64,000 bases of DNA from [Bacteroides] pectinophilus (GTDB lineage Bacteria > Bacillota > Clostridia > Lachnospirales > Lachnospiraceae), in NCBI GenBank assembly GCA_025146925.1, contig CP102260.1:2221389-2285388 (forward strand), given 5' to 3'. Position numbers and translations under genes: made by a program. This document shows positions 55,501 to 63,895 of this stretch, in pieces (position 1 is the stretch's first letter; each line of letters opens with the position of its first letter). Below the pieces are notes generated by a model. That model was not told where the DNA came from, ran no database searches, and worked only from the letters and a program-made list of their open reading frames with translations.

Positions 55501-56213
55501 CATATGTCAAGAAGCCGTCTGAACTTTTCACGGCTTCCCTGAATATATTTTGTGACATAATCAAACAGATACTGTGCCGGAAGCGATTCATTGAACTCAT
55601 CCACAGTTGACGCACTTCCCGTGTCGATGCAGCTTTGCAGCCATTCGTGCGGCCATGGGTAGCTTCTGGCATAATTATATATTTTGTTAATAAGGTCTTC
55701 TATTGCCTTGTCGCTCTTTTTCCCCGAATACGAATTGATAAGTGCGTAAAAATCCTCGTTGCCGCCGGCATAATATTTTTCAAGCAGCTCACCCATAACA
55801 TCGGCCTTAATAAGTTCAAGCTCACCTTGGTCTGCTATCCTGAATCCCGGGTCAATATCGAGATTCATATAATTATTACGCAGTATGTTAAGGCAGAAGC
55901 TGTCTATTGTTGTTATCTGTGCCATATGTATCATCGCAAGCTGCCTCTGGAGATTCCTGTCAGACGGATTCTCCTCAATCATACTCTCAAGTGCAGCTCC
56001 TATACGCTCGCGCATCTGTGCCGCAGCTGCGTTGGTAAATGTTACGACCACCAGCCGCTCTATATCCACATGGTTATCAGGATCCGTTATCATGCGTATT
56101 ATTCTCTCAACAAGGACTGCCGTCTTGCCGGAGCCTGCTGCTGCTGAGACAAGAATATTTTTATTATGGAGTTCAATTGCCCTCTTCTGTTGTGCTGTCC
56201 AATTCCTTGCCAT
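52536..56213 (-). CDS. addA: ATP-dependent helicase/nuclease subunit A
   Basis: 1225 aa. UvrD-type helicase with Walker A SAAAGSGKTAVL (about 23-34), ILIDEYQDSN (Walker B), DVKQSIYKFRLA, and a C-terminal RecB-like nuclease domain with VDYKTDRV (about 1180). Together with AddB it resects double-strand breaks for recombination. Start MARNWTAQQ at 56213, 41 nt inside the end of addB, with GGAGGAG upstream. A long acidic/variable insert lies around 930-1010. Confidence 0.96.
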   Translation of the reverse strand: MARNWTAQQKRAIELHNKNILVSAAAGSGKTAVLVERIIRMITDPDNHVDIERLVVVTFTNAAAAQMRERIGAALESMIEENPSDRNLQRQLAMIHMAQITTIDSFCLNILRNNYMNLDIDPGFRIADQGELELIKADVMGELLEKYYAGGNEDFYALINSYSGKKSDKAIEDLINKIYNYARSYPWPHEWLQSCIDTGSASTVDEFNESLPAQYLFDYVTKYIQGSREKFRRLLDICKDVAGPDMYIDNILSDLEGMDMLLNTENISQWMETAARIQFTDLSRKRGSGVDPDMKELVRNSRTKYRDSFRKLRDRLCSMSVEEYLRELSANGAPLRMLITLASEYMDAVDAAKKEKNIIDFNDIEHMACSLLVKHENDTDEYTQLADDLASYYGEILIDEYQDSNMLQEMILTAVSRGRLDSSRNNLFMVGDVKQSIYKFRLARPELFLDKYVKYPDADGCEVIELRNNFRSRSQVLYSVNSVFEKIMHRECGGIEYTEDVRLNPGLEFAQRTDSGMMDNRTSIRLADLNIQYDEDDVNTPRECEGRLIASIIKEVIDEDTGMPVYDERLGTYRKAEYGDIVVLTRSLDGWADVFADELMNAGIPAAAQSSSGYYDTYEIEQVLNLLAVIDNPAQDIPLAAVALSYFGTLDVNDLALVKSAYPDARLYESMNRYLNSHADNQDEICAKINNLLTMIEGYRTKSVYLTINELIWKIIYDTGFYDYVGMMPAGSMRQQNLDMLCDKAESYARTSYHGLFNFLRYIEKIRKYNLDSQSGASDMSDNNAVQIMSIHKSKGLEFPIVIVAGIAKKFNNMDARGRVVVDSDIGVGADIIDTVMRTKVSTPVKSAVEMKLVDDNLAEEMRILYVAMTRAKEKLIMTGTLKNYDKMCAKWKTTDVSTFDGIQGCSSYMDMIMPVACGDAVNFDISVTEINKEPDEDEYNGDKHDIMAHNAADIHEAAKKGAVSIEPYRYGYAVTMKTKLSVSEIKLHEYEEQEEFTRDVLPELNAANNGKSGSESGIEGVQPAYEPCVPQFISKKEDVAPAERGTAFHRVMECLDYNRCGSVDDIRGYIDELVDRNMMTRRQADAVNPQKVYDFCNSSIGARTAEAFRAGRLYREQPFVMGIPAGSIKIYQELADRYNVSYSLLDEETVLIQGVIDMYFEENGKVVLVDYKTDRVSGSNAEKILRDHYTIQLELYSEALERALGMEVSEKLIYSFTLDKAVNV

Positions 56214-59200
56214 CAGCCATCTCCTCCTGTTCACGATCCATATAAAGGCGTTCCCATACTTCATTATCCTTAAGATGCCTTACTCTTCTGTATGAATTAC
56301 CCGGAATATCACTGTAAAATCCACACACAGACCTGTACGGACAATACTCGCAGGAATCCTTTCCGCTGTCTGCTACAGGATTAATATATGCATTTCCATT
56401 AAGCATATTATCCGTCATCAGGTCCATAGTATCCGTAATGTGCTCCGACAGTCTTGCAAACTGTCCTGCCGTAATATTCTTATCACCTTTTACCGAATCC
56501 GCACTGCTTCCCATCAGTTCCTGCGGCATCTGTCCGTTGACGATGCCATCATATGAAAGCTGTGCAAGAATCTTCTTTTCTACCTTCTCCCGGCTGTCCT
56601 GCCTGTCTACTATCGGATCGTCAACCACATAGTAAAATGCTCCTGCCGGCACTATATTCTTTCCCGGATGCAGCTTTTTTTCATGCTCCATCGCCGCAAT
56701 CATATATGTCATCAGCTGTATCCTGAGTCCATAGTATGTCTTATAAAGCGAGAACTTTTCATTTCCCGTCTTGTAGTCAATTATCTTTATGTATATGTTG
56801 TCGCCGTCCTCGCAGACATCTATCCTGTCAATGCTTCCGACCAGCTCAACTTTTCTTTTGCTGACAGACTCATTCATCGGAAGTGAGAATCTGACCTCAA
56901 AGCTCTCCGGAACAAACTGCTCCTGTTCAAGCTGTCTGCCGATTGCCCATACAGTCCTCTGTGTAAGCTCCTTGACCTTCTCAATCATATACTCATTGCG
57001 GCTGCTGTCCTTAAATACCGCATTGCCGTATTCTGCAGCAACCGTGTCAACCACTCTGCCGACTATCTCATGGCGCTGTTCATCTTTCATATCCGCGAAG
57101 CTCATACCGCTCCTTATCACTTCTGATGATATGCATTCCATCGACTTGTGCAGAATTGAACCCGTATCGCTTGCACTTATCGTATATACGTCACGTTCAT
57201 CAAGACCGAGTCCATACCTCAGAAAATGTGCGAACTCACACGAAGCGAACTGTTCAAGTCTTGTAACACTCTCCCTTACATCAGTTCCATATAGCGCATC
57301 AGCTGCTGCCTGCACAAGATTAATCTGTGAATCTTTTATATTCCATTCCTTATCAGCCTTCGGAATTGTAAGCCACATATCATTATTCATATCATCACAT
57401 GTGCGCATTGAAAGCTTGGGATAAAGCTTATACATTGTTCTTACAAAATAGGACGGGCGGCGCTCTCTTGCATCAATTCCCCTCGCCGCATATGTAAGAT
57501 ACAGCTTCCATGAAGGCTTGGTAAGATTCATATAAAGATAAAATCTCTCAATAAATGCTTTCTTCCTGGCATCCGGTGACAGCGTTACGGAAGCATTCTC
57601 GAGAATATACCTGTCAAGCTCCGACAATATCCCTTTATTCTCACTCTTCTTTGGGACTATGCCGTCATTAACTCCCGCAAAGAAAAGAACCTTTATATTG
57701 TCGAGTCTTGTTCTTTGCATATCACCGATAAGAACACAGTCAGCCGTCGGAGGAATAAGCCCTACCTTAATCTCTTCAAGCCCTGAGTCAAGAAGTCTGG
57801 CGAACTCTTTTCTCTTAATCTTTTCTTCACCCAGCAGGCTGTATATCTCGTCAAACAATGACATTACCTTAGGATATATCTGCCTGTACTGTGATGCAAG
57901 TGCATTTTCTTCATTAAGCTCAAGCCGGTCAGCCAGTTCATTCATCTTATGCTCAATATCTGATGCCGCTACGAACTCATACAGAGCTTCCAGAAGCTCA
58001 CCAACACTTACTGTCGTTCCTGATGCCGCCGTATATGCCCTGTCAAGCGGTTCAAGTATCTTAACAGTCCTGTAACGCAATTCATTAAGCTGCGTAAGAT
58101 CTGCCTTTTCCCTGTTTTTCTTTATATAATTGCGGTCCCACTGGCTGTACCAGCGTTTTCTGCCGCGTATACCGAGTGCAAGACAGTAATTTTCAAGCAA
58201 ATCCGTCTCATTTGGTGTAATTGCAGTTATGCCGCTCCTTAAGAACCTGAACATGCTCTCATACGAATATCCGCTCTCTATTACTGCTATTCCGCTTCTC
58301 ATAAACTCTATCATCGGATTATTCATGATATTTCTCTTATAGTCAACAAATGCAGGAATATCATTCTGTTCAAATATGTTGGCAGCAAGCATGCCATATG
58401 TCTCTATATCAGCAGATACCACGGCAATATCCCTGTATCTTATACCTTGCTCCCTTGTAAGCCTGAGGATCTCAGCCGCGATGAACTGAAGCTCCTCCTT
58501 AGGCGTTATTCCGCAGTATATCTCTATATTCTCAGGTTCATCCCTGTATACACGGCCATTATACCTGAACATATTCTGCTCAAGAAATGCCAGCTCCGGT
58601 GCCCTGTCAAATCTGTATGTATGTTCACACAGTGTATATGGTGCAACTTCTACATGACTCTCATCAGCTATTCTTAACAGTGACGATATCGTCTCCTTAC
58701 TCATCGCAAATAACGATTCCGGGCCATCCTGAACATTAATATGCTCATTGCTGTCTATCGTCACTGTAACGTAGACTTCCGCTGCTGTCTCAAGCAGCCT
58801 TGCAAGAAGACCATACTGCACGGGTGTAAATCCTGTAAAACCGTCTATCGCTATCACACTGCCTTTGATGAGCTCCGATTCATGCACATGCTGCGCAAGT
58901 AATGAAAGAAGGCTCTCAGACGTTATGTAATCACGCTCTGTGTACTCCATAAATGCACGGTATACGACCTCTATATCAGTAAGCTTGTCTGCCAGTGCTC
59001 CATTGCCTGCAACTGCCGTGATTATCTGCGGCATATCATCCGGTGCAATTGCATACTGCAGAAGTTCCGATATAACAGACTTCACCTCTGATACAAAACC
59101 CGTCTTATCAAGATTACCTGCAAATGCTCTGAGTTCCTTCCGGTGGTTCTCCATAACTTTGCGTATTATCAGATTCTTGCCGGTATCATCAAGTATGGTC

Positions 59201-59448
59201 TGCCCTTCAAGTCCAAGCTCCGCAAATACACGGCTTGCAAGTCTCTGAAAGCTCAATATATCCGTTCTGATTATCGAATGTCCCGGATGAAGCTGCACAA
59301 GCTTCTTCTGTGTAGCCATCGTATACTGCTCAGGTACAATGACAAGAAAATTCCTATCTTTCTGTTCTCCTGAAGCCTTTATTATGCTTTTATATAACAG
59401 CTCCGACTTTCCGCTTCCGGAAGAGCCGAGAATAAAATGTAGTGACAT
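56173..59448 (-). CDS. addB: ATP-dependent helicase/nuclease subunit B
   Basis: 1091 aa. Walker A LGSSGSGKSELLY (about 7-19), degenerate helicase core, and a C-terminal nuclease domain with IIDYKTG and the 4Fe-4S cysteines: FASCEFAHF (about 770) plus CEYCPYRSVC (about 1050). Start MSLHFILG at 59448 with GGAGGT 7 nt upstream. It scans DNA and with AddA forms the Gram-positive replacement of RecBCD. First gene of the pair. Confidence 0.96.
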   Translation of the reverse strand: MSLHFILGSSGSGKSELLYKSIIKASGEQKDRNFLVIVPEQYTMATQKKLVQLHPGHSIIRTDILSFQRLASRVFAELGLEGQTILDDTGKNLIIRKVMENHRKELRAFAGNLDKTGFVSEVKSVISELLQYAIAPDDMPQIITAVAGNGALADKLTDIEVVYRAFMEYTERDYITSESLLSLLAQHVHESELIKGSVIAIDGFTGFTPVQYGLLARLLETAAEVYVTVTIDSNEHINVQDGPESLFAMSKETISSLLRIADESHVEVAPYTLCEHTYRFDRAPELAFLEQNMFRYNGRVYRDEPENIEIYCGITPKEELQFIAAEILRLTREQGIRYRDIAVVSADIETYGMLAANIFEQNDIPAFVDYKRNIMNNPMIEFMRSGIAVIESGYSYESMFRFLRSGITAITPNETDLLENYCLALGIRGRKRWYSQWDRNYIKKNREKADLTQLNELRYRTVKILEPLDRAYTAASGTTVSVGELLEALYEFVAASDIEHKMNELADRLELNEENALASQYRQIYPKVMSLFDEIYSLLGEEKIKRKEFARLLDSGLEEIKVGLIPPTADCVLIGDMQRTRLDNIKVLFFAGVNDGIVPKKSENKGILSELDRYILENASVTLSPDARKKAFIERFYLYMNLTKPSWKLYLTYAARGIDARERRPSYFVRTMYKLYPKLSMRTCDDMNNDMWLTIPKADKEWNIKDSQINLVQAAADALYGTDVRESVTRLEQFASCEFAHFLRYGLGLDERDVYTISASDTGSILHKSMECISSEVIRSGMSFADMKDEQRHEIVGRVVDTVAAEYGNAVFKDSSRNEYMIEKVKELTQRTVWAIGRQLEQEQFVPESFEVRFSLPMNESVSKRKVELVGSIDRIDVCEDGDNIYIKIIDYKTGNEKFSLYKTYYGLRIQLMTYMIAAMEHEKKLHPGKNIVPAGAFYYVVDDPIVDRQDSREKVEKKILAQLSYDGIVNGQMPQELMGSSADSVKGDKNITAGQFARLSEHITDTMDLMTDNMLNGNAYINPVADSGKDSCEYCPYRSVCGFYSDIPGNSYRRVRHLKDNEVWERLYMDREQEEMADGKELDSTTEEGN

Positions 59449-59465
59449 GTGTATACCTCCAAGGT

Positions 59466-59592
59466 GGTGGCAGAAGGTGTTGTGGCAAAGCCGCTTCCGC
59501 TGCATGCAGCTCGCAACGGTACTAAGCGGCTAAAAGACAGCCGCTAAGTGCCGGCGGCTGCATAAGCCTTTGGCACAACACCTTCTGCCACC
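59466..59592. repeat. Long inverted repeat with internal hairpins
   Basis: 25-nt arms (59466-59490 and 59568-59592), complementary except one base, enclose about 77 nt with further hairpins (for example AGCGGCT...AGCCGCT at 59525-59545). GC-rich compared with neighbours. No gene is visible. Lies directly upstream of addB. Confidence 0.75.
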
Positions 59593-59691
59593 TAAAGGGG
59601 GCCGCTGCCCCACTATGTTGTGGTTAAGGGACGCCTTCGCACTGGCGTGCCGGGCTGGTATAAATCTCTTCTATGTCGGACGTTATGCGCA

Positions 59692-59721
59692 GGGCTGCCG
59701 CGGGGTTCCCCCGCGCAGCCC
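59692..59721. repeat. GC-rich hairpin
   Basis: GGGCTGCCGCGGGG and CCCCGCGCAGCCC pair around a 3-nt loop with a single bulge. It lies between the two longer inverted repeats. Confidence 0.7.
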
Positions 59722-59738
59722 GTCAGCCCGTCCCTCAA

Positions 59739-59812
59739 CGGGAAGTATATTGTTATTTTCAGGCGTGCTGCATCAAGCGCAAGCGCGCCTGAAAATAACA
59801 ATATACTTCCCG
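59739..59812 (+). repeat. 27-bp perfect inverted repeat with T tract
   Basis: Arms 59739-59765 and 59786-59812 are perfectly complementary over 27 bp around a 20-nt loop; CTTTTTTA follows on the plus strand, so it would act as a terminator there although no plus-strand gene precedes it. The 59449-59892 stretch contains only this palindrome group. Confidence 0.8.
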
Positions 59813-59892
59813 CTTTTTTATCATATCATAAGTATTAAAGGAATAAAATGATATTATCAAATTATCCCTTAAGGGATAGAAAGGATAGCACC

Positions 59893-60327
59893 ATGGGTTC
59901 AAAAACCAAGATCGTTGTCATAAGATGTAAGGAGCTGATTGCAGGAATTATTCTGTCCGTGATTGCTCTTGCCATACTTGCCCTTATTGTGATTTCTCTG
60001 ATGAATCGCAATACACATGATACAACACCACCCTCCGGACGTTATACGGCAGGCGTCTACTCTTCTTCCGTTATACTCAACGGCAATCCCGTCGACATCC
60101 GCGTAACTGTAGACGAAGACAATATTAATAATATTGAGATGGTGAACATTTCCGATTCCGTTACAACCATGTATCCGCTTATACAGAATTCTTTTGAAGA
60201 GATTAAGAGCTCTGTAATTGCCAACGGCGGTGTTGAAGGTGTTACATATTCTTCCGAAAATAAATATACGTCAGTTATGATTCTCAAAGCAATCGAAAAT
60301 GCTCTCGATAAATGCCGCACATACTAA
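59893..60327 (+). CDS. Membrane-anchored FMN-binding-domain-like protein
   Basis: 144 aa: short basic cytoplasmic start (MGSKTKIVVIRCKELI), one TM (about 17-36), then an extracellular domain of about 90 residues. YTAGVYSSSVILNGNPVDIRVTVDEDNI and the C-terminal YTSVMILKAIENAL resemble FMN_bind domains, but the flavin-attachment SGAT motif is not present (GVTYSSENKYTS), so flavin binding is doubtful. ATG 59893 with AAAGGAT. Single gene before a bidirectional terminator. Confidence 0.65.
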   Translation: MGSKTKIVVIRCKELIAGIILSVIALAILALIVISLMNRNTHDTTPPSGRYTAGVYSSSVILNGNPVDIRVTVDEDNINNIEMVNISDSVTTMYPLIQNSFEEIKSSVIANGGVEGVTYSSENKYTSVMILKAIENALDKCRTY

Positions 60328-60371
60328 TTTTATCCTGTATCTGCCATTGCCTCTATTATATTTATAACCAA

Positions 60372-60445
60372 AATAAAGCTGCCACATAAGTACATCAGCA
60401 TTCCGTGTTAAAGGAATATCAACATACTTATGCGGCAGCTTTATT
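60372..60445. terminator. Bidirectional terminator
   Basis: AATAAAGCTGCCACATAAGTA and TACTTATGCGGCAGCTTTATT (20 of 21 pairs) flank a 32-nt loop; serves the FMN-like gene (+) and the carrier-protein gene (-). Confidence 0.85.
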
Positions 60446-60471
60446 ATCCCGGCCGGATTATTCTCTTGAAA

Positions 60472-60696
60472 TTAGTCCTGAAGCCTCTGAATCATCTCCC
60501 ACATAGACTCAGCTGAGTTAAAGTTCTCCGGTACGATATCTGCCGGTGTAATCTCGATATCAAATGCATCATTAAGCTCGCCTACGATTGTAACAATGTC
60601 AAATGAATCAAGCATCTCATCATCAATAAGTGTGTCACATGTCTCAAAATCTACATCCGGCTTAATCTCAGAAAGAATGTCAATTAATTCGTCCAT
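60472..60696 (-). CDS. Acyl/peptidyl carrier protein
   Basis: 74 aa, acidic, four-helix carrier fold. The phosphopantetheine Ser is in LDSFDIV (about residue 31), a variant of DSL; FDIEITPADIVPENFNS follows as in ACPs. It is not the FAS ACP context: it stands third in an operon with an adenylation enzyme and a PLP decarboxylase, so it probably carries an aminoacyl group. ATG 60696 with AAGGATGG. Confidence 0.9.
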   Translation of the reverse strand: MDELIDILSEIKPDVDFETCDTLIDDEMLDSFDIVTIVGELNDAFDIEITPADIVPENFNSAESMWEMIQRLQD

Positions 60697-60783
60697 TTCA
60701 AATACCATCCTTATAAAAAAATAACAAATCAATAATATTGTGTTTTATGTATATAGTCAAGCCTTTTTTATCATAATTAATAA

Positions 60784-62034
60784 TTAATTATGAATTTGGC
60801 TGTTTATCACATATGTAGGATTCTGTCCGCGAAGAAGTCTTGCGCCGTTTTTGCTGCTGTATTCAATAATGTTAGGCAGATTTCTGCTAAGGAACAGATA
60901 TATTCCCTCCGTCACAGAATAAGCTCCTATGTTATGGAAAACAAGCATATCACCAATCTTAAGGTCTGTAAGTTCAAGATTCTTCACAATAACATCTCCG
61001 ACTGTACAGAGTGAACCGCATACATTCCAATGAACCGTTCCTTCTGACTTCTGCACAAGTTCATTGCCAAGAAGGGCACATGCGTCACTCATTGCAAATG
61101 TCTTTGACGCATCCACATCCATCGGAATATGTTCCGTTACAGGCAGTTTCATTGCCATAGTCTGTCCATAGTAATTAATATGGTTAATTCCACCATCCAC
61201 TATACAGTAATGCTGCTCCTTATTATACTTAATGTCCTCCACTCTTGTAAGGAATAATCCGCATGTTGCAGCAATATACCTTCCCATCTCAAGAGATATG
61301 TGATACTTGTCTCTTATTGTGTCAAGCTTAGCTGCAAGTGCCCTCAGCATGTCATAGTTATTATTATCCACACCCGGCTCGAAATATGACACAAATAATC
61401 CCGGACCATACTCAAATTCTTCTGCCTTGTAGCCATACTTTTCATAAAGCCTGTCGCACAATGAATCGAGCCAGTCAATCTCTTTGTCTATGTGGTCTGA
61501 TTTCTTCTTCTGTGTTCCTGTATAACACTGGATTCCCCTGATATCAACATATTTGAATTCATCTCTTTTGCTGATGATATTCTCAATATCTTCCTCATCA
61601 AGTCCAAACTGGTTGCCGCTTGTAACTCTGAGAAGAACGTGTATTACTGTACTTCTCTTCTCTGCCATTGATGCAAGAAGCTGGAAATGTCTTACTGATT
61701 CAACGGTATATATTCCTACGCCGCCGCAGTCATCCATTACATGTTCAATATCTGCACGTTCCTTATTAACACCGGAGAGAACTATATCCTGCATATTCAC
61801 ATGTTCATTCTCACATATTGCAAATTCTCCCGGTGAACACACCTCGAATCTCATTCCAAGTCTGCTCATGACCGGTACAAGAAACGGATTAGCTTTCATT
61901 GCATAAAGCACATCTATTCCCTCGCCCAGAATCTGTTTAATTGTGTTAAGTCTTGATTCAAGCTCATCTACATTGAATATATATGAAGGTGTTCCATATG
62001 TATGTGCAATATTTTTTAATATATCAGCATTCAC
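60784..62034 (-). CDS. Fold-III PLP-dependent decarboxylase
   Basis: 416 aa, alanine-racemase-type barrel plus beta domain, as in LysA/BtrK. PLP Lys in LYAMKANP (about 46), GPGLFVSYF, EMGRYIAATCG (about 248), and the substrate-side Cys loop reads SLCTVGD instead of the CESGD of diaminopimelate decarboxylase. The usual H-IGSQ motif is CYTGTQ. So it is not LysA; a carrier-bound or unusual amino acid is likelier. Start overlaps the adenylation gene by 11 nt. Confidence 0.88.
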   Translation of the reverse strand: MNADILKNIAHTYGTPSYIFNVDELESRLNTIKQILGEGIDVLYAMKANPFLVPVMSRLGMRFEVCSPGEFAICENEHVNMQDIVLSGVNKERADIEHVMDDCGGVGIYTVESVRHFQLLASMAEKRSTVIHVLLRVTSGNQFGLDEEDIENIISKRDEFKYVDIRGIQCYTGTQKKKSDHIDKEIDWLDSLCDRLYEKYGYKAEEFEYGPGLFVSYFEPGVDNNNYDMLRALAAKLDTIRDKYHISLEMGRYIAATCGLFLTRVEDIKYNKEQHYCIVDGGINHINYYGQTMAMKLPVTEHIPMDVDASKTFAMSDACALLGNELVQKSEGTVHWNVCGSLCTVGDVIVKNLELTDLKIGDMLVFHNIGAYSVTEGIYLFLSRNLPNIIEYSSKNGARLLRGQNPTYVINSQIHN

Positions 62035-63547
62035 TCTTGTAGTCCTCCATAAGTTTGTTACGGTCTATCTTACCATTCTTAGTTATAGGCATTGAAGCCA
62101 CCTGACTGAACACGCTTGGTATCATGAACTTCGGAAGCTTGGCAGACAATTCATGCACAATTGTCTTCTTGTCTGTATCACCTTCATAGAAGCCGATTAT
62201 CTTATTGTCATCCTTATCGAATATGCAGCATGTTCTTACAACATTATCAACTGCTCCCATTGCAGCTTCAATCTCACCAAGCTCTATTCTGTGTCCCATA
62301 TGCTTAATCTGGAAATCTTTACGTGATGAGAAACACATCTCGCCGTTATCATTGTAATAGCCAAGGTCTCCTGTACGGTATATCATCTCAATATATCTGT
62401 CATTAAGAGGGTTCTGTACAAATGCCGAATCAGTCTTTTCTTTGTTCCTGTAATATCCAAGTGAAAGTGCTGTTCCGGATACACATATCTCACCGAGCCT
62501 GCCCGGCATTGTCACGTCTACAAGCCTGTCATCATCATCGAGCAGAAATACCTTTTCATTAGGGAATGCCTTACCCATAGGAAGCTTCTCATCAAGCCCG
62601 AATTCTCTGTCTACAATATAATATGTACAGTTGCATGTAATCTCAGTAGGACCATAAACATTAACAAACATTGCGTCCGGATACTGCTCTCTCCATGCAT
62701 TAAGATGCTTGATTGGCATCACCTCACCACTGAATATTACCTTATTAATGCATGATGGTCTCTTATACTCAAATCCGTTAAGCGTCGTAACTATGCAGAG
62801 TGCGGAAACAGCCCACACAAGTGTTGTAACCTTGCGGTCTTCAAGGTAATCAAGAAGCTTCGTAGGAAATGAGAAAAACTTCTTCGGGATAATCTGCAAT
62901 GTTGCACCTGTATAAAGAGCTGAATATATGTCCTTAACAGATACATCAAAGTCAAACGGTGCCTGATTGCCTATAACATCATCCTCTGTAATGTTAAATA
63001 TCTTTGTAAAATATCCAATAAAATCTATAACTGAACGATGGCTTACGATAACACCCTTCGGCACTCCCGTTGAGCCGGATGTAAATATTGAATAGAGCGG
63101 ATCGATATCAAGTGCCTGCTCACGTACCTTTCCAAGCTCGTCCTCATCAATTATATGATCCATAAGTTCATCAGCCAGCAGAACCTTACCGTTAAAATCG
63201 AGCTTCTCTACCTTAGCCCTGGACTTCTCATCCACAATCATTACATCAGGTTCAAGTGTCTTAATTATTGTATCAAGTCTTGCCGGTGGCTGTGAAGGGT
63301 CAAGCATGACATAAAAGCAGCCTGCATATACCGCACCCATGAATACGGCAAGTGCTTTGCAGCCTTTGTCCATGAATACGGGCACAGGTCTTCTTACGCC
63401 TGTAACCTCAATAAGTGCCGAACCTGCCCTTCTGGCACGGTCTGCAAGTTCGTCATAACTGTACGCTTCTTTCTCATCAGCACATGCTGTCTTTGCCCCA
63501 TTCCTTGCCACAGATTCTTCAAGGAATTCCAATACATTAATCGCCAT
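62024..63547 (-). CDS. Stand-alone amino-acid adenylation enzyme (DltA-like)
   Basis: 507 aa, the size of DltA. Core motifs in order: FTSGSTGVPKGVIVSHRS (A3), APFDFDVSVKDIYSAL (A4), NVYGPTEITC (A5), GEICVSGTALSLGYY (A6), YRTGDLG (A7), IKHMGHRIELGEIE (A8), and catalytic Lys in ITKNGKIDRNKL (A10). It activates an amino acid with ATP and loads it on the carrier. No condensation or thioesterase domain. dltB and dltD are absent nearby, so D-alanylation of teichoic acid is not the obvious role. First gene of the operon. Confidence 0.92.
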   Translation of the reverse strand: MAINVLEFLEESVARNGAKTACADEKEAYSYDELADRARRAGSALIEVTGVRRPVPVFMDKGCKALAVFMGAVYAGCFYVMLDPSQPPARLDTIIKTLEPDVMIVDEKSRAKVEKLDFNGKVLLADELMDHIIDEDELGKVREQALDIDPLYSIFTSGSTGVPKGVIVSHRSVIDFIGYFTKIFNITEDDVIGNQAPFDFDVSVKDIYSALYTGATLQIIPKKFFSFPTKLLDYLEDRKVTTLVWAVSALCIVTTLNGFEYKRPSCINKVIFSGEVMPIKHLNAWREQYPDAMFVNVYGPTEITCNCTYYIVDREFGLDEKLPMGKAFPNEKVFLLDDDDRLVDVTMPGRLGEICVSGTALSLGYYRNKEKTDSAFVQNPLNDRYIEMIYRTGDLGYYNDNGEMCFSSRKDFQIKHMGHRIELGEIEAAMGAVDNVVRTCCIFDKDDNKIIGFYEGDTDKKTIVHELSAKLPKFMIPSVFSQVASMPITKNGKIDRNKLMEDYKSEC

Positions 63548-63627
63548 TACATCCTCCTATTGCGCATAGCAAATCAATAATATATAATATTATCATATTA
63601 TGAATTTTTATGAAAGGATTATTTGAT

Positions 63628-63828
63628 ATGGATAAATTAAAACGTATAGGAGCTATTGTAATTGTTGTTATTCTGATTGCGCTGTATATCACCACACTTA
63701 TCCTTTCATTTATGCAAAGTCCCGAAGCAAAGCTTTTCTTCCGGGGCTGTGCGATTGCAACCGTAGGTCTTCCGGTTGTTCTGTACGCAATGATGCTTGC
63801 GTACAAATTCATGTCCGGCAAAAAATAA
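63628..63828 (+). CDS. Small membrane protein, two TM
   Basis: 66 aa: MDKLKRIG, TM1 (about 9-30), short loop, TM2 (about 42-60), basic end. ATG 63628 preceded by AAAGGAT; an ATG six codons earlier lies at the ribosome site. Similar tiny proteins are common and unnamed in Lachnospiraceae. It is divergent from the adenylation gene; no link in function is evident. Confidence 0.65.
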   Translation: MDKLKRIGAIVIVVILIALYITTLILSFMQSPEAKLFFRGCAIATVGLPVVLYAMMLAYKFMSGKK

Positions 63829-63845
63829 AACCAACAAAAACAAAT

Positions 63846-63873
63846 AAAAAAGGCGTAATGATTACGCCTTTTT
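63846..63873. terminator. Bidirectional terminator
   Basis: AAAAAAGGCGTAAT and ATTACGCCTTTTT; serves the small membrane protein (+) and purA (-). Confidence 0.9.
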
Positions 63874-63895
63874 CTTTATATCTGCATCTGCTGTA

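Noticed and set aside
59570-59851. Short open frames on both strands in the palindrome cluster
   Set aside because: They are mirror images of each other across the inverted repeats, without ribosome sites or protein-like composition.
60784-62034. lysA (diaminopimelate decarboxylase) annotation
   Set aside because: The CESGD substrate loop and the HIGSQ motif are both replaced, and the gene is coupled to an adenylation enzyme and a carrier protein.
62024-63547. Plain dltA annotation
   Set aside because: Length and A-motifs fit, but dltB/dltD are missing and a PLP decarboxylase is coupled, so teichoic acid D-alanylation is not supported by context.
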